A stretch of DNA of 64,000 nucleotides, taken from assembly GCA_025345505.1 (NCBI GenBank), contig JANVCC010000174.1:1400489-1464488 (forward strand), in the 5' to 3' direction. This DNA is from Todiramphus chloris collaris (taxonomy: Eukaryota > Chordata > Aves > Coraciiformes > Alcedinidae). A model generated the notes under the pieces. It was not told where the DNA came from, ran no database searches, and was given only the letters and a program-made list of their open reading frames with translations. Both the position numbers and the translations under genes were made by a program. Below are positions 29,022-40,286 of the stretch, piece by piece. How positions within the stretch are numbered: the first letter of the stretch is position 1; the number at the start of each line of letters is the position of its first letter.

Positions 29022-30750
29022 AACTGGAAAAAAAACCCCAAAGTTTTAAGTGATGAAGTTGTCTTCTTGATTGAGGAGATGTTTTGTTTTTGAAAGAGCT
29101 GATGAGCCCGGGAGCAGCTGGGGTCTGGCAGAGCGCTGCAGCCCCGGCCACGGCCCTGCACCCGTTTTAGCTCCAGCACCAAGGGGGTGAGTGCAGCAGG
29201 AGCAGAGTTCTCTTTAGATGGACTCTGGCCACAAGCTTTTTAAGCAGCCCTGTAGTTTGATTCCAAGTGCTCATCAGGGCCCTGACAGCAGGGATGCTTC
29301 TCCACTAAACTGGGACCTGGAACTCAGGATCTGACCACCCACATTTAGACTCTTCCCATCCTCCCTTGGCCTGCAAACTCAGGGTGGTGGACTGGGCTAT
29401 GTGGTGGAACTGTCCTTTCTGGAACCCCCTCGAAACCTGAGAATGACAGAGCCCACTAAAGTGACAGATGCTTGACTGTCACCCTAACAAGAGCGAGGTG
29501 GGGAGGGTGAATGTAACACCCTGTCTGTGTAGAAGGGGTTGGAGAGCTCATGGATCCACCACTCTCCACTCAAGTACAATATTGAAGGCACGTACTTCGA
29601 CAGACCATAGCCAAGAACACAAAGCTGTGTGCCACGTACCAAAGGTGTGAACGACAGCGTTCCTTACCTGGCCAAGCTGTAGCTTTTTCTGCTGCAGAAA
29701 CTGGTCTGCACCACATGCTTGCACAGTATGGCCACTGCTGCCTGGGCTGAGAACATCTTCGGGCAAGAGGGTGTCCCGAGAGCCACAGCGCGACCCAGTG
29801 CTGCCTTGGTACAACTGATCCACGAGTGCTGACTGGAAAGGAACATTAGATTAGATAAAAACACTGCACGCTGAAGGTGGTTTGTCCCCACCGTTCTCCT
29901 AGCCAAGGCTTATCCCAGGCCTGGGTACTGCTGTACCAGAGGTGGGTCTGGAACAGGCTGTCATCACCAGCACCCTTGCTCTGCACGAGGCAGATGGGGA
30001 CCGGCAGTAGATGCCATTTAGGAGGAAGTAAACAAGTTACTCTGGGGCAAAACACCACCACCAAAAAAGGTGTGTGTTCCCAGCCCTTCATGTGCTCTAA
30101 AGCAATTGCCTGTGTGGTATCTGCCAGGTACTGACATGCCCCTGAGTACTCACCCTGCGAGACAGACCACTGCACACAAACATCCTCGTGGTCCTCGAGG
30201 AAATCCGTACGTACCTCAAGACCTAGCCCTGCACAGGTTCTGCCTCTGTGCTGATCCCCCCACCCAGAGCTGCTCTTCCTGGTGAGGCACAAAGACTGCA
30301 CACAGACCAGTGCACGTCCAGCTGCCTTGCTGATGGGGAACTGCCCTGGAAACGCAGCTGGTTCTGCCCCAGTGGCAGGTATTTGGGTGTCTGTGCATCC
30401 ATCCCCACGCAGCCTTGGCCACAGCCTCTGCAGTGTCAGATGAACTGCTCCTAGACACCAGCCTGGCATGAAACACTGCTCTGATGCCTGTTCTGATGAA
30501 GTGCTGCTGGGGATGGGGGGAAGAGCAGTGTCAAAATGCTTGTTTTGCCCAAAGAAAGCAAAGAAAACCCCTCCTGTGTGGCTCTTCCCCCGTCATCTCA
30601 AAGCAGCTGGATCTTTGCGCCTCTCTGCCACCCGTCAGAGAACCCAGGAGCAGCAGAGCAGCACTTGCCAAGCCTGCTGCATTGGCAGCAGCTGCCTCCT
30701 TATTAGCAGAGAGGATTAGACTCCTCTCTCTTTCAAAGCCCCTTCATTGC

Positions 30751-30850
30751 TCTGCTGCAGCTCCCAGCCATCCTGTTTTCAGATGTCATTATCTGAACAT
30801 GCTCCTAATCTGACCTTGGAGCACAGAGGTTTGTTCTCACTGGAGCTCTG
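30751..30850. repeat. Dispersed repeat copy A (pairs with 31474-31568)
   Basis: It shares an ordered series of blocks with the second copy: CTGCTGC, CCAGCCATCCTG, TTAGA/TCAGATGTCATT-type, then GAGCACAGAGG and CTGGAGC. Similarity by eye is about two thirds to three quarters with small gaps. The family is not recognised. Confidence 0.55.
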
Positions 30851-31473
30851 CCCACAGCACACGGGCTGCTTACATGCCTGTGTTTCTGGGGGGGGACGGG
30901 GGCACATGTACAACACGACTCACTGCTCGAAAGCTCTTGCTGGAACTTGCCTGCTCTCTGTGGAACTCTGACTGCACTTCATAAACGAATGACTAAGTCC
31001 TGGGAGAAGCTGCAAGTCGAACAAATGAAAGGCTCCCCACTGCATTTGTTCTAGGGCCCCAGAACCAGTGAGGCTGCAGCTCTGCACCCGGGGAGCCACG
31101 GAAAGCAGCAGACAGCGAGCGAGGCTGCTCGTGCCTCAGGACAAAACCAGGGTGGCTGCTGCTGCCTTTAGCTGTTGGTTACACCAAGCATAGCCTGTAA
31201 CTACGTGTGCAGGACCCTACAGTTACACACAGAGCCCCAGCCTGGTTTACACTGGAGAGCCACTTCTCAGCACGCTACCAAGTCTTCTGCAGCACCCACC
31301 AGCACAGGAGTACCCTGGGCCCCAGCCCAAAGACAAAGCTGAGAGGAGCCACTCTCCCCATGCCAAGCAGTTCAAGACTTTAAACCAACAGAGGCAGCAG
31401 ACGTTCAATTAACCTCAAACGGAAACTAGAAGGATTCATGGTATTCTAGGCCCCAGAATGGGAGCCCAGATGG

Positions 31474-31568
31474 TTCTGCTGCTTCCAGCCATCCTGGTGT
31501 TTAGAGGTCATTAACCAAACCTGCCTAGTCCAGCCTCAGCACATGGAGGCCTGTCCTTGCTGGAGCCA
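31474..31568. repeat. Dispersed repeat copy B (pairs with 30751-30850)
   Basis: This is the same-orientation partner of copy A, about 720 bases downstream, with the shared blocks in the same order. It could be a local duplication or two insertions of one old repeat. Confidence 0.55.
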
Positions 31569-34500
31569 TGAGGCCAACAAGACACAGACAGCAGGTTATT
31601 AGCGTTGCCTGAAAATGACGGTACTGGCCAGGCCATCGCGATGCCTCAAAGGTGAGCATCACTATTCATCCAAGTGCTGCTCACAGACAGAACAGCAAGG
31701 GTATTTTTAGAGATTGCTAGGAAAACAAAACTTGGGGTTACACCTCTCCTGTCCCAGGCCTACATGGAACAGTTTTTATACCGTGGTAGGCATTCATTTA
31801 ATTTGCAGGACGTTGTCTTACAAGCCCTTACCAACTCCAAACTTAAGTCCCCTTCAGTCAAGCAGCCATCTCACAGGGAGCTGGGACACCAGAATGCAGA
31901 GCAGCGGGCGGAGGGCAGCCAGTGGGCATCCCTGAGCCACCCATTGCATGTAACAACACAAAGCAAGAGAGAGGTATTATGACAATGAAAAGAACAAGGG
32001 AGTGTGGACCCAATCTTTAAAGCCAAGAGCTTTTAAAGAAGAAGCTCTTGGAGAAAGGGAAGGAGAGGAGCTATAACTATCTCCTCCCCTCTCAATCTGC
32101 ATGCAATCTGCATAGAAGACTGAAGCTTTCAAACAGGACAATAAAATTTCACATCATCTTCAAGGGGAACATGAACTTTAAAGACTTCTCTGAAAGTCAA
32201 TGAGCAGCTTGTACCTATTCCAAATGAGAAAAAAACCCCACGTAGATTGTTGGCAATGTTTTTGGAGGTTCACATAAGCACACACATGAATAAATAAATA
32301 ATTTCTTTCTTGACAAATCAAGGCAGAATTGAGCTTGATACGACCAAACTTGGAAAGAGTGAGGGCATGCAGGAATGCATTTGTACACAAGACCTGCACA
32401 TGCACAGCTACAGCAAAATACACAGGTCTGGGGGCAAGGAAAGTGTGCCTGTGAAGGAACTGCACGTGTGATGTTTACTGCACCTGGTATATTTATGGGC
32501 AGCTCTAAAAAGGCAGGGATGGGCAAGATGCTTTTGAGTCCCTGTGTTACACTGTTGGATGGAAATCCAGCACTCGGGCAGGAAGCCCTCATTCTCTGGG
32601 GCTCTGATTGTTGTCTTGAACAAACTTCACCAGGATCTGAAAGCTGGCAACACCTAACTCTACAGAAAGGGCAGGGCAAAGAGGGGAGAAAGGCCCTGAA
32701 AAGCATCTGTAGGTACAGTAGGTGTTAGAAGGGATGACCAGTTCTTCATTCCAGCCCTGGGGCAAGGAGTGGTCTTACTGGAGTCCCCAGCATGCCTCTT
32801 CCCTTACAAGGGCCACGTGCTTGCTGGGAAGACAGGACCAGGGTCCCTCTGGAGGCAGATCCCTTCACCTTAGCTGGGGTGGGGAGGGGGCTCTGGGCCC
32901 TCGCCCTGCCTTGGCCCCTGCAGCGCTCCAGACCCATCCTGGCTGAGGAGGGGTGGCCAACGGCAGCAGCTTCCCTCCTTCCTTTTGCTCTTTTTTGGCA
33001 GGGAAACTCTTAAACAAACAAATGAAGAAACACTGAGGATTTAAGTAAACAGATGAAGATTTATCTGACAGGCAGCCTGAGCCTTTCCCTGCCCCCTTCC
33101 CTTCCCAAAGGGCAGGGTGCTGCCTTATGCTCTCCCTGGGAAGCCAGCAACCAAAAGCATTTGCCCCAAGCTCCTGCTGTCACCGACAGCCCCATGGACC
33201 CTCCTGTGATCCCAGGCCACAGCCAAGCTCTGCCTAAAGGTCAGAGATCTACAGTCTGCGACATTAAAGAGGATAAACCAAAGTCCCCGGGGCTGTGGCC
33301 AAAGCAAGGTGGAGGAAGCAAGCTCTCCATCAGCCTGGACCCCCAGGGCACGTCTGGGCCAGAGCCAGTTGTGCCCGCAGGGTGGAAGGGAAGCAGCTTG
33401 GGGCTGTGGCTGGAGGCAGCACCGTATCTACCTGCCTGTGCCCTGCACCCAGGCCAGTGACAGCCACCAGGGCAGGGCTGTGTCCCAGAGGTGACAGAGG
33501 CAGCCCCTCCACACGGCGTGTGCCAGGGGTGTCACCGACCTGCTGCTTCACACCCAGCAGCACACTGCCTGGGGACTTTAGAGATGGGGAAAAAATATAA
33601 GAAACAGAGGCAATAGTGAGATGTTCCAGTTTCAGTCAGAGCATCAGGCTGCACCTCGCTCATTCTGGAGAACAGAAGAGACTGGGAGGCAAGAGGGTGC
33701 CCCAACCTCCATCCCACACCCCAGACTCCCTGCCTGCTGCAGTGGAAGCACGCAAAGCACGGACACAAAAACTCACCAGCAAACAGGCATGTGGAGATGC
33801 AGCCTGCAGCTGATGCTGTTAAGGAAGCAAAGAATGGTTCATCTACATGGGAAAGCTGCAGCAATTTAGCACACACTCTTTTGTGCGGGCACCTATCAGT
33901 TGAAACTGCTTAAGGAGATCTGTTCAAAGCGATGGAAGACTGTCCACCCAAGAATTTGCTCTGGTTTAATGAAATCAGTTAAAGACATTAATTTTAAAGA
34001 GGTGTTACTCTAGCTCCACACAGATAAAACTGAGTACTAGCTTCTAGAAGCTGAGGGATGAAGTTGGAAGCAGTTGCTTTCTGATGTGATAGAAAGGGAA
34101 GAGCATCAGGAGAGGGGCAGGCACGACAGAAGGCTGGAAATCCAACAATGCGGCCGCTGTACAAAACAGCCATGCCAAGCAGACAAAGTGACCGAGAGAC
34201 AGACAAGCAGGTTGGCAAAGTGACAGTCACAAAAAGAAAAATAGGCAACAAATAAGCCAGCTGTACTTCTAGATCCTCTGAATCAGCCCTATCCAGCCAA
34301 TCACCTTCTCACTCAGGAGACACAGTGCTAAAGGAAAGCAAGCATTTTACCTAAAACAGGAAAAAATACAATGTGAAATCCATCACCCCCCTCCTCCCCC
34401 CCCCTGCTTCCAGGCACATTCTTGCAGCCAACATCATAAACCATCTCTCATTATTCACAAAAATATTGAGAGAAAAAAAAATCATTCTGAAGGGTTAAAT

Positions 34501-37500
34501 CCTTCAGCAGATGCAGAGAAGAGGAGCTTGGTGGGGAAACAGGGTGTCCTGCTAAGATGCTCCATATTGTAAGTAACCCCTGAACAGTCCTTGCAAAGCA
34601 TTTGGGGAGATTTTTAGTCTGAAAGACACTTTACAAAAATAAATTGTAATTGAGTTTAATAATCTTCCCCTTTTCAGAAAGGGCCTGACAGATGCTGCCT
34701 AGTGCTCACTTCTGCCCCATTTCAAATATTTTTACCTTATTTGGATGAAATATATTATTTTTCTAATGAAAGGAGGTTGGTTTTTTTTTTTTTTTTTCCA
34801 AAGAGCTGGTTTTTCCTTCGTCCAGCTGGTGCCTTTATTAGGTTAGTGCTTGCTCCCTTTTGGGGATGGGATTGTTTTTTTCCCTGAGCTGGGAGAGACC
34901 ATGCCAGCCCCTCAATCTACAAGTGCACAGCTCAGAGCTTCTACTGCACAGCAAGTGGAGGAGCTGGGCCCTGCCCTCCATCTTCCCTCCTCCCTGATAC
35001 CCCCAAATTCACCTTAGGGACATTTCTATTGTTTTACTTCTTTTTTTTTTGAGTGTACATAGTGGTAAGAGCCAGCCTCTCATCAGCATAGTGGTGGACA
35101 CAGCCCTAAAGGTGCCTACAGAAGCTGACTCCTGAGGAAGCAGCATAGTCAGGGGATAAGACAATAAAAAGGAAAATGAAGGAGCTGGAAGCTCTCTCCT
35201 GTGCCCTTAGGTAAATAATTTCCTGTGTTTCACCTCTCAGCATCCCTTTATTTATGTTTTCAACCCCTGGAGGCCAAGCCCCTCTCTTGCTTTGCACTTG
35301 AATACCACCCAATGGTATGAGAGGTCAAGTCCAGGCTGAAAGACTCTTCTCTCAAGCTTAACATTAGTTTTTGGTGTGCATCACCTACAGTTGTGCTTAA
35401 CAGAAAGTACCACCATGCAGAAGGGACCTTCCAAAGCTGCCCGCTGTCAAAGCCCTTGGGAATCACATCCTGCTGGGTGTGGAGGTCCCAGTCAAGCCTG
35501 GACACCTTAACACAGCAGCTTTGCAACCAAAGGCCACTCTGGACCTGCTGCCTAGCCTTTCTTTTCCCCAAGCATCACACTGCCCCACCAAAAGGAAAGC
35601 AAAGGCAGTCTCCAGTTCTGCAATGGGCACTGCAAATGAAGCCAACAGAGTAGACACAGACTGGTTTGTCCACGGCCTCCTTGCTGCCCCTGGCAGCAGT
35701 CCAGTAAACACCATGCTTCCTTCCACCAGCACACATCAGGGCAGACCTTCCAGCAGCCCTTCGATCAAACCCCAGACCATGGTGAAGTAGCCACCAGAAA
35801 CACAGGCAGTTCCCCCAGCTCTATTGATGACAAAATCAAGAGAGGGCATGATTATTAAAGAGCACTTACTTGCCAGTAGAACCCGAGTTGCAGGGAGCAC
35901 AGGCCATGTCTGAAGTGCCCGGGGGCCAGGGCAGGCTGATGGCAGCTCAGCCCCCGTGTGATGGTTGGGGCCAAGTGGCTGCAGGTGGGAGGTGGGCAGC
36001 AGCCAGGCCACGCCAGGCAGAGCCCAGCTGGGGCTGGGGCCTCGCTGCAGGGCACAGCAGTGCTGGGGGGTTGGGGTTTTTGTTCCAGCTGCAGGACCTA
36101 GCATGAAACCTGCCTCCCAAGGTTGGCTTTCTCTGCAGCTTGTCTTTGTCACATCTCCGTATTTTTTGCTATCACGTGTGGAAGCTGAGGCATGCTTAGA
36201 AGGGAAATACTGTGCAAAGCATCGTGTGGCAAAGCAGCAAGATCACCAGGCATCCTACCAGTCCATCCTCTTCCTTCTGATCCCAAACACTCTGGTTACA
36301 CAAAAGGCAATTAAAAAAACCCCTTCCTGCTGCTGAGGAAGTTGCACATAGAACTTCTCACAGCTGGGGGTGAGGAGGGTTGGACAAAGATGATCAGGAG
36401 ACATCTCTCTTAACCCTTTCCCACTTTGTCACAGGTTTTGAGTTCCCCATATTTGTCCTGCAGCTATTGAAAAGGGAGCCTTTATATCCCCAAATGACTG
36501 GAAAGCACCAGCCTGGTATTGTTCCTTCTAGGGGAGCAAGCACAGGCTCACGGGGTTTCACTGAAGTGTGCTCAGATGACACTGTTCAGGAGTAGCTCCC
36601 ATCACCTGCTTTCTATACATTATCAAGGACCTATAGAAACCACGATACAAACCCACTGAACTCACCAACTGGGAGGGGGTGTTATTCTTCTTCCTGTGTC
36701 AAAACAAAGGCTGATTACACACTAAAATAGAGTACTTGAACATGCCAGGCAGTGGGGAACTGCTGCTGCTGTCTTGGCCTGGAGAAAAAAGGCTGGTTAC
36801 CTGGTCATCTTTCAGCTAATACTGGCCAGGGGGCTAAACATTTCAGGAGCAGCTGATCTACAAAGTTTGTTTCTAGCCAAAAAAAAAAATTAAGAAAAAA
36901 AAAACAACTTGCAAGTTAGCATTCAGGCTACATGGTTTAGAAGGACCAAAATACTTGCCCTACGGCTGTTGCTATGCTGGAAAGACAAGGAACACGAGAC
37001 AGAGGAATAAAACTCATGATTCATGACGATACCTGCTGGTCAGAAGGTCTGGCTTCTTCCAAGTTCTCTGCTGGGTTGGATCTCTTCAACAAAGTACACA
37101 AACACCCATCAGCAGCCAGAGGCCTAGAGTTAAGACTTTTTGAGCAACAACGGCTATGATGGAGTTTTCTGGGATTCATCAGGTTGACCTGATGAATTCG
37201 TTAAGGTTGGCAGAAGCAAAAACTAAGGGAGGGAAAAGGGCAGTTGATGAAAATCGTCTTTTAGTCTGCACTAGTCTTGAGGGAAATGAATTGAACACTG
37301 GTAACATGGAGGAAAAGGGGGGAAAACGAACCCGCAGGGATGGCTGTACTGTAAACCTCGTAAGTCACTCCGCAAGGCACATACCTCAGCAACATATTTT
37401 CCACATTTCACCAACTGCTGTTGACCAGGCACTTTCTATTTTCAAAACCTTCTATGTATATGAAATGTACACAGGCAGGACAATACTTTTTCATCACATC

Positions 37501-38464
37501 CCTGCGTTCGGTCATGTTTTCACAAGGATTCTTGGCTTGGAGAAATGAAAAGTGCCATCTCTTAAGAAAAGCCTTTCCTTTTAAACATTTTCAAATTTGC
37601 CCTGTTTTTAGCTAAACGTGACGTTCTTTGTGAATGTTAAACAGTGGAAAGAGAGACCGAGAGGGAGAGAGAGAGACACACACACTCACTCACTCCTGGG
37701 GAAGATATTCGTCCATTTAAGGAATGAGAAATCATCACATTCAGCAGCAGGTCTAAATACAGTAATATGAAGGTCCCTTTCGCTCTCCCTGAGCAGGAAA
37801 ATGTCACTGTGTACCAGACACCCAAATACTCAGGAATCAAGTAAATCCCTCATTTTTAATAGGAGAGCCAAACAGCTCCGGTGAACGGCGATGGGGCTGC
37901 AGTAGCTGCGAGTTCCTTGCTGTGCACCATTTCTACCAATGGCTTCTGTGGTGACACGGCAGGGTTTGACCAGTCACGGGACACAGCCCAGCATTCCCTG
38001 CTGGCAGATAAGAGGAAGGGGCCGTGGGATGTCTCTCACACTCTCCCTTCAGCTCCTCCTGCTGCCGGGGTGGAAAGGAGCTGCAGGATGCTGCATTCTG
38101 CACCCCGCAGAGCCTCCTGCTGGGAGCACAGGAACCCAAGAGCTGCATCTTACCCGTCTTACGCGCTCCATCTCACCCTCTGCAATGCTGGAGGCCACCC
38201 AGCATGACAGTGTGCTGGAGCTGTTTATATTGTACCTTATATTGCCCTTCTACCATTCTCTACACTGCCTCCTGCTGCTATAACCTAGTATTGGAGCAGT
38301 CAGAAAGCCAACCATCAACATCCTTCAGAAAACATTTTATAAGGACTGAGTTCCTGTAATAGTCCCTCCTCCCTCCCTGTACCACCCCACACGCATATTT
38401 CTCCCCCAAAATAAGAGCCACAGTAATCCAGTAGTAGCCTGGTGTTAAATAGTGGTAACTCATA

Positions 38465-38470
38465 TTTATT
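38465..38470 (-). terminator. PEX14: Candidate PEX14 poly(A) signal
   Basis: TTTATT on the plus strand is AATAAA on the minus strand, about 1.35 kb after the stop codon. The downstream GT-rich element is weak, so confidence is low. Confidence 0.35.
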
Positions 38471-39790
38471 ACAATTATATACAATCGTATTTTATATTTG
38501 AAATCTATACATGATCACACAGACGAGCACACTTGCTTGGTGAGGACAGTGAGACTCAGTTGTTACAAGAATTGCTCTGCTAAGAGGCTCTGATGCGGTG
38601 AATAATAATATAGTTGGACACCACCATTTTACCAGCTGAGAACACAATGCTGCAAATGAGAGGTTTCAAAATTCACTGGTTTAATTTGTATATAGCCCCA
38701 GTGGGGCAAAGAAGAAAAAAAGCTGGACTGGGAAAGAAGGGCCAGTGGTTTAAACTCAGAGCCAGAACTGTCCTCTCTTCTGTAAAGACTGCTTTGCTGA
38801 AGCAGGTGCCTGCCACTGGGTAGGTGCAGGTCTCAGCTGATCATTTAAGATGGGGTTTCTCCTCAGTTAGGGAGAAAAACAGGCTAAAAACCATTGCAAA
38901 GATTCAGAATTAACCAACTATTTCAGCATCTGATATCGCCTCATTCATTCATTCATTCAGGGCAGCTATAAATAAAATGCAAGATGTCAAAAACCAATGT
39001 GAGCTCCTTGTCTTTGGAGGAGGAAGGGCAATAATTGGGATGAGTGGAGTCAACTTCTTGTACTGGGGAGCAATGAGTACCAAAGCCACCTGTTCTCATG
39101 GGTTTCACTGTGGCCATGAAACCTGGACCTGGGCCCTGGCAAGAGGCCACTTTGATGAGTGTAAGCATGTGGGTTGGACATTTGGACCCCATAGATATTT
39201 AGTGTTTTCAGATGCTAGGTAGTTTCAGGAATTTGAGGCTTGACATAAGGCTTGGAAGAGCCAAGACTGAGATCTGTGAGGAATTTAGGGTTAAAATGTT
39301 CTCTTTTTTTTTGGCAACAGAATATCAAGTAGTTTGAGAAATAAAACAGAGGGTTACTTTGTGAAACAGAGAACTGGTTTGGGCCTTATTTGGGGATTAA
39401 AGGCTTGTGAAATCAAAGAGCTCAGGACAGACTGGTTTCTGACATTGGGTAGAAGGACTCTAGGAGGCAGCAAAGAGGCTGACTGTTTCAGGAGAGATGG
39501 TGTTTTTTGTAAGAGGACTTATTCTGTAGCTGTGGTGCATGGTAAGGCGATTGGTCTTCCAGCCTAGGCAGTGACCCCAGCTCATGGGGAGAAGGTGGGT
39601 CTGGGAAGGGAGAAGAAGCCACTGCAACACTGCAAAGCCCTGTGGTGAAACAGGGCCCAACTTGTTCACTGGGCAATCATGACCCTGCTGAAGGTCAGTC
39701 ATGGGAGAATCACTGGACGGGATGGTGGCACTTCTCTCCACAAAACGGGAGAGGCACCGGGGACAGTGCAGGAGGCTAAGGAAGATGTAC

Positions 39791-39811
39791 AGCAGCAGCA
39801 GCAGCAGCAGC
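39791..39811. repeat. (AGC)7 microsatellite just after the PEX14 stop
   Basis: Seven perfect AGC triplets on the plus strand (GCT on the transcribed RNA), ending ten bases from the stop codon in the probable PEX14 3' UTR. Confidence 0.9.
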
Positions 39812-39820
39812 CAGGGTGCC

Positions 39821-40286
39821 TTAGTCAATCTCATTCTCGTTGCTGGCCCCCTCGGGTCTTCGTAGCTTTTCCACTTGCTCATTAATCTGACCATCCCCTC
39901 CTCGTCGGTCCTCAGTCTGGACACCCAGACATTCCTCCTCATCCACATGGCTAACGTCATCATCCTCATCATCCTCTTCCTCCTCTTCATTCCTTTTGGT
40001 CTCCCTTTTCTCCTCCTCACCCTGCACCTCCATCCGCACTTGGCTCTTGACGTCAATCACCGCCTTGTTGCTCTCCTCGGCGCTCAGCAGATGGCAGCTG
40101 ACCTTCGAACCCTCGGGGCTGTGGTTCTCCTTGACAGGGGATGATGTGGTGGACTCGTTGCTGACAGGCGAGATGTCACTGCTGCTGTTATGGTTGGCAA
40201 CAACAGGGTTGGAGGGTGAGCTTGGCTTCACTGGGATCTGCCATGATGGGATCTTAGGAGCCGAAGGGGAGGGAGGGAACTGTCTC
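39821..40286 (-). CDS. PEX14: PEX14 terminal exon: Pro/Ser-rich region and acidic C-terminus
   Basis: The minus-strand acceptor is CCCCCAAG|GAGACAG. One base completes the Arg codon, then come 154 codons and TAA at 39821-39823. Blocks seen are [58 protein letters not shown], a Glu/Asp run, [16 protein letters not shown] and the end [13 protein letters not shown]. These match the human C-terminus almost block for block as I recall it. The purine-rich codons of the Glu/Asp run form a GAG/GAT microsatellite, a likely site of length variation. Confidence 0.97.

Larger units (their letters stand above)
24126..29040 (+). other. CASZ1: CASZ1 long-isoform 3' UTR
   Basis: This runs from the stop codon to a canonical poly(A) signal at 29016-29021. 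It has many U-rich tracts, a GT microsatellite (about 24,638-24,652), a (CAA)7 run at 27882-27902, a CpG-rich block at about 27,050-27,570 and an AT/GT repeat at about 28,690-28,797. Long A- and T-runs between 28,276 and 28,626 could form hairpins in the RNA. The end is inferred from the signal. Earlier candidate signals at 24796-24801 (ATTAAA) and 28643-28648 (AATAAA) could give shorter forms. Confidence 0.7.
29041..38460. other. Intergenic interval between the convergent CASZ1 and PEX14 3' ends
   Basis: I found no exon chain, RNA gene or intact mobile element. Open frames are short, overlap on both strands and lack splice or homology support. Present are two diverged copies of a ~100-bp sequence (30751-30850 and 31474-31568), T- and A-runs (34,781-34,798; 36,879-36,902), a C-run (34,395-34,404) and a (GA)n-like stretch (37,656-37,676). 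The absence of a gene is a limit of reading by eye and does not exclude a noncoding transcript. Confidence 0.65.
38461..39820 (-). other. PEX14: Probable PEX14 3' UTR
   Basis: Read on the minus strand, this follows the TAA at 39821-39823. A (AGC)7 run lies just after the stop at 39791-39811. A minus-strand AATAAA at 38465-38470 sits at the end of an AT-rich stretch; an ATTAAA at 38680-38685 is an alternative. The exact 3' end is uncertain. Confidence 0.45.
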
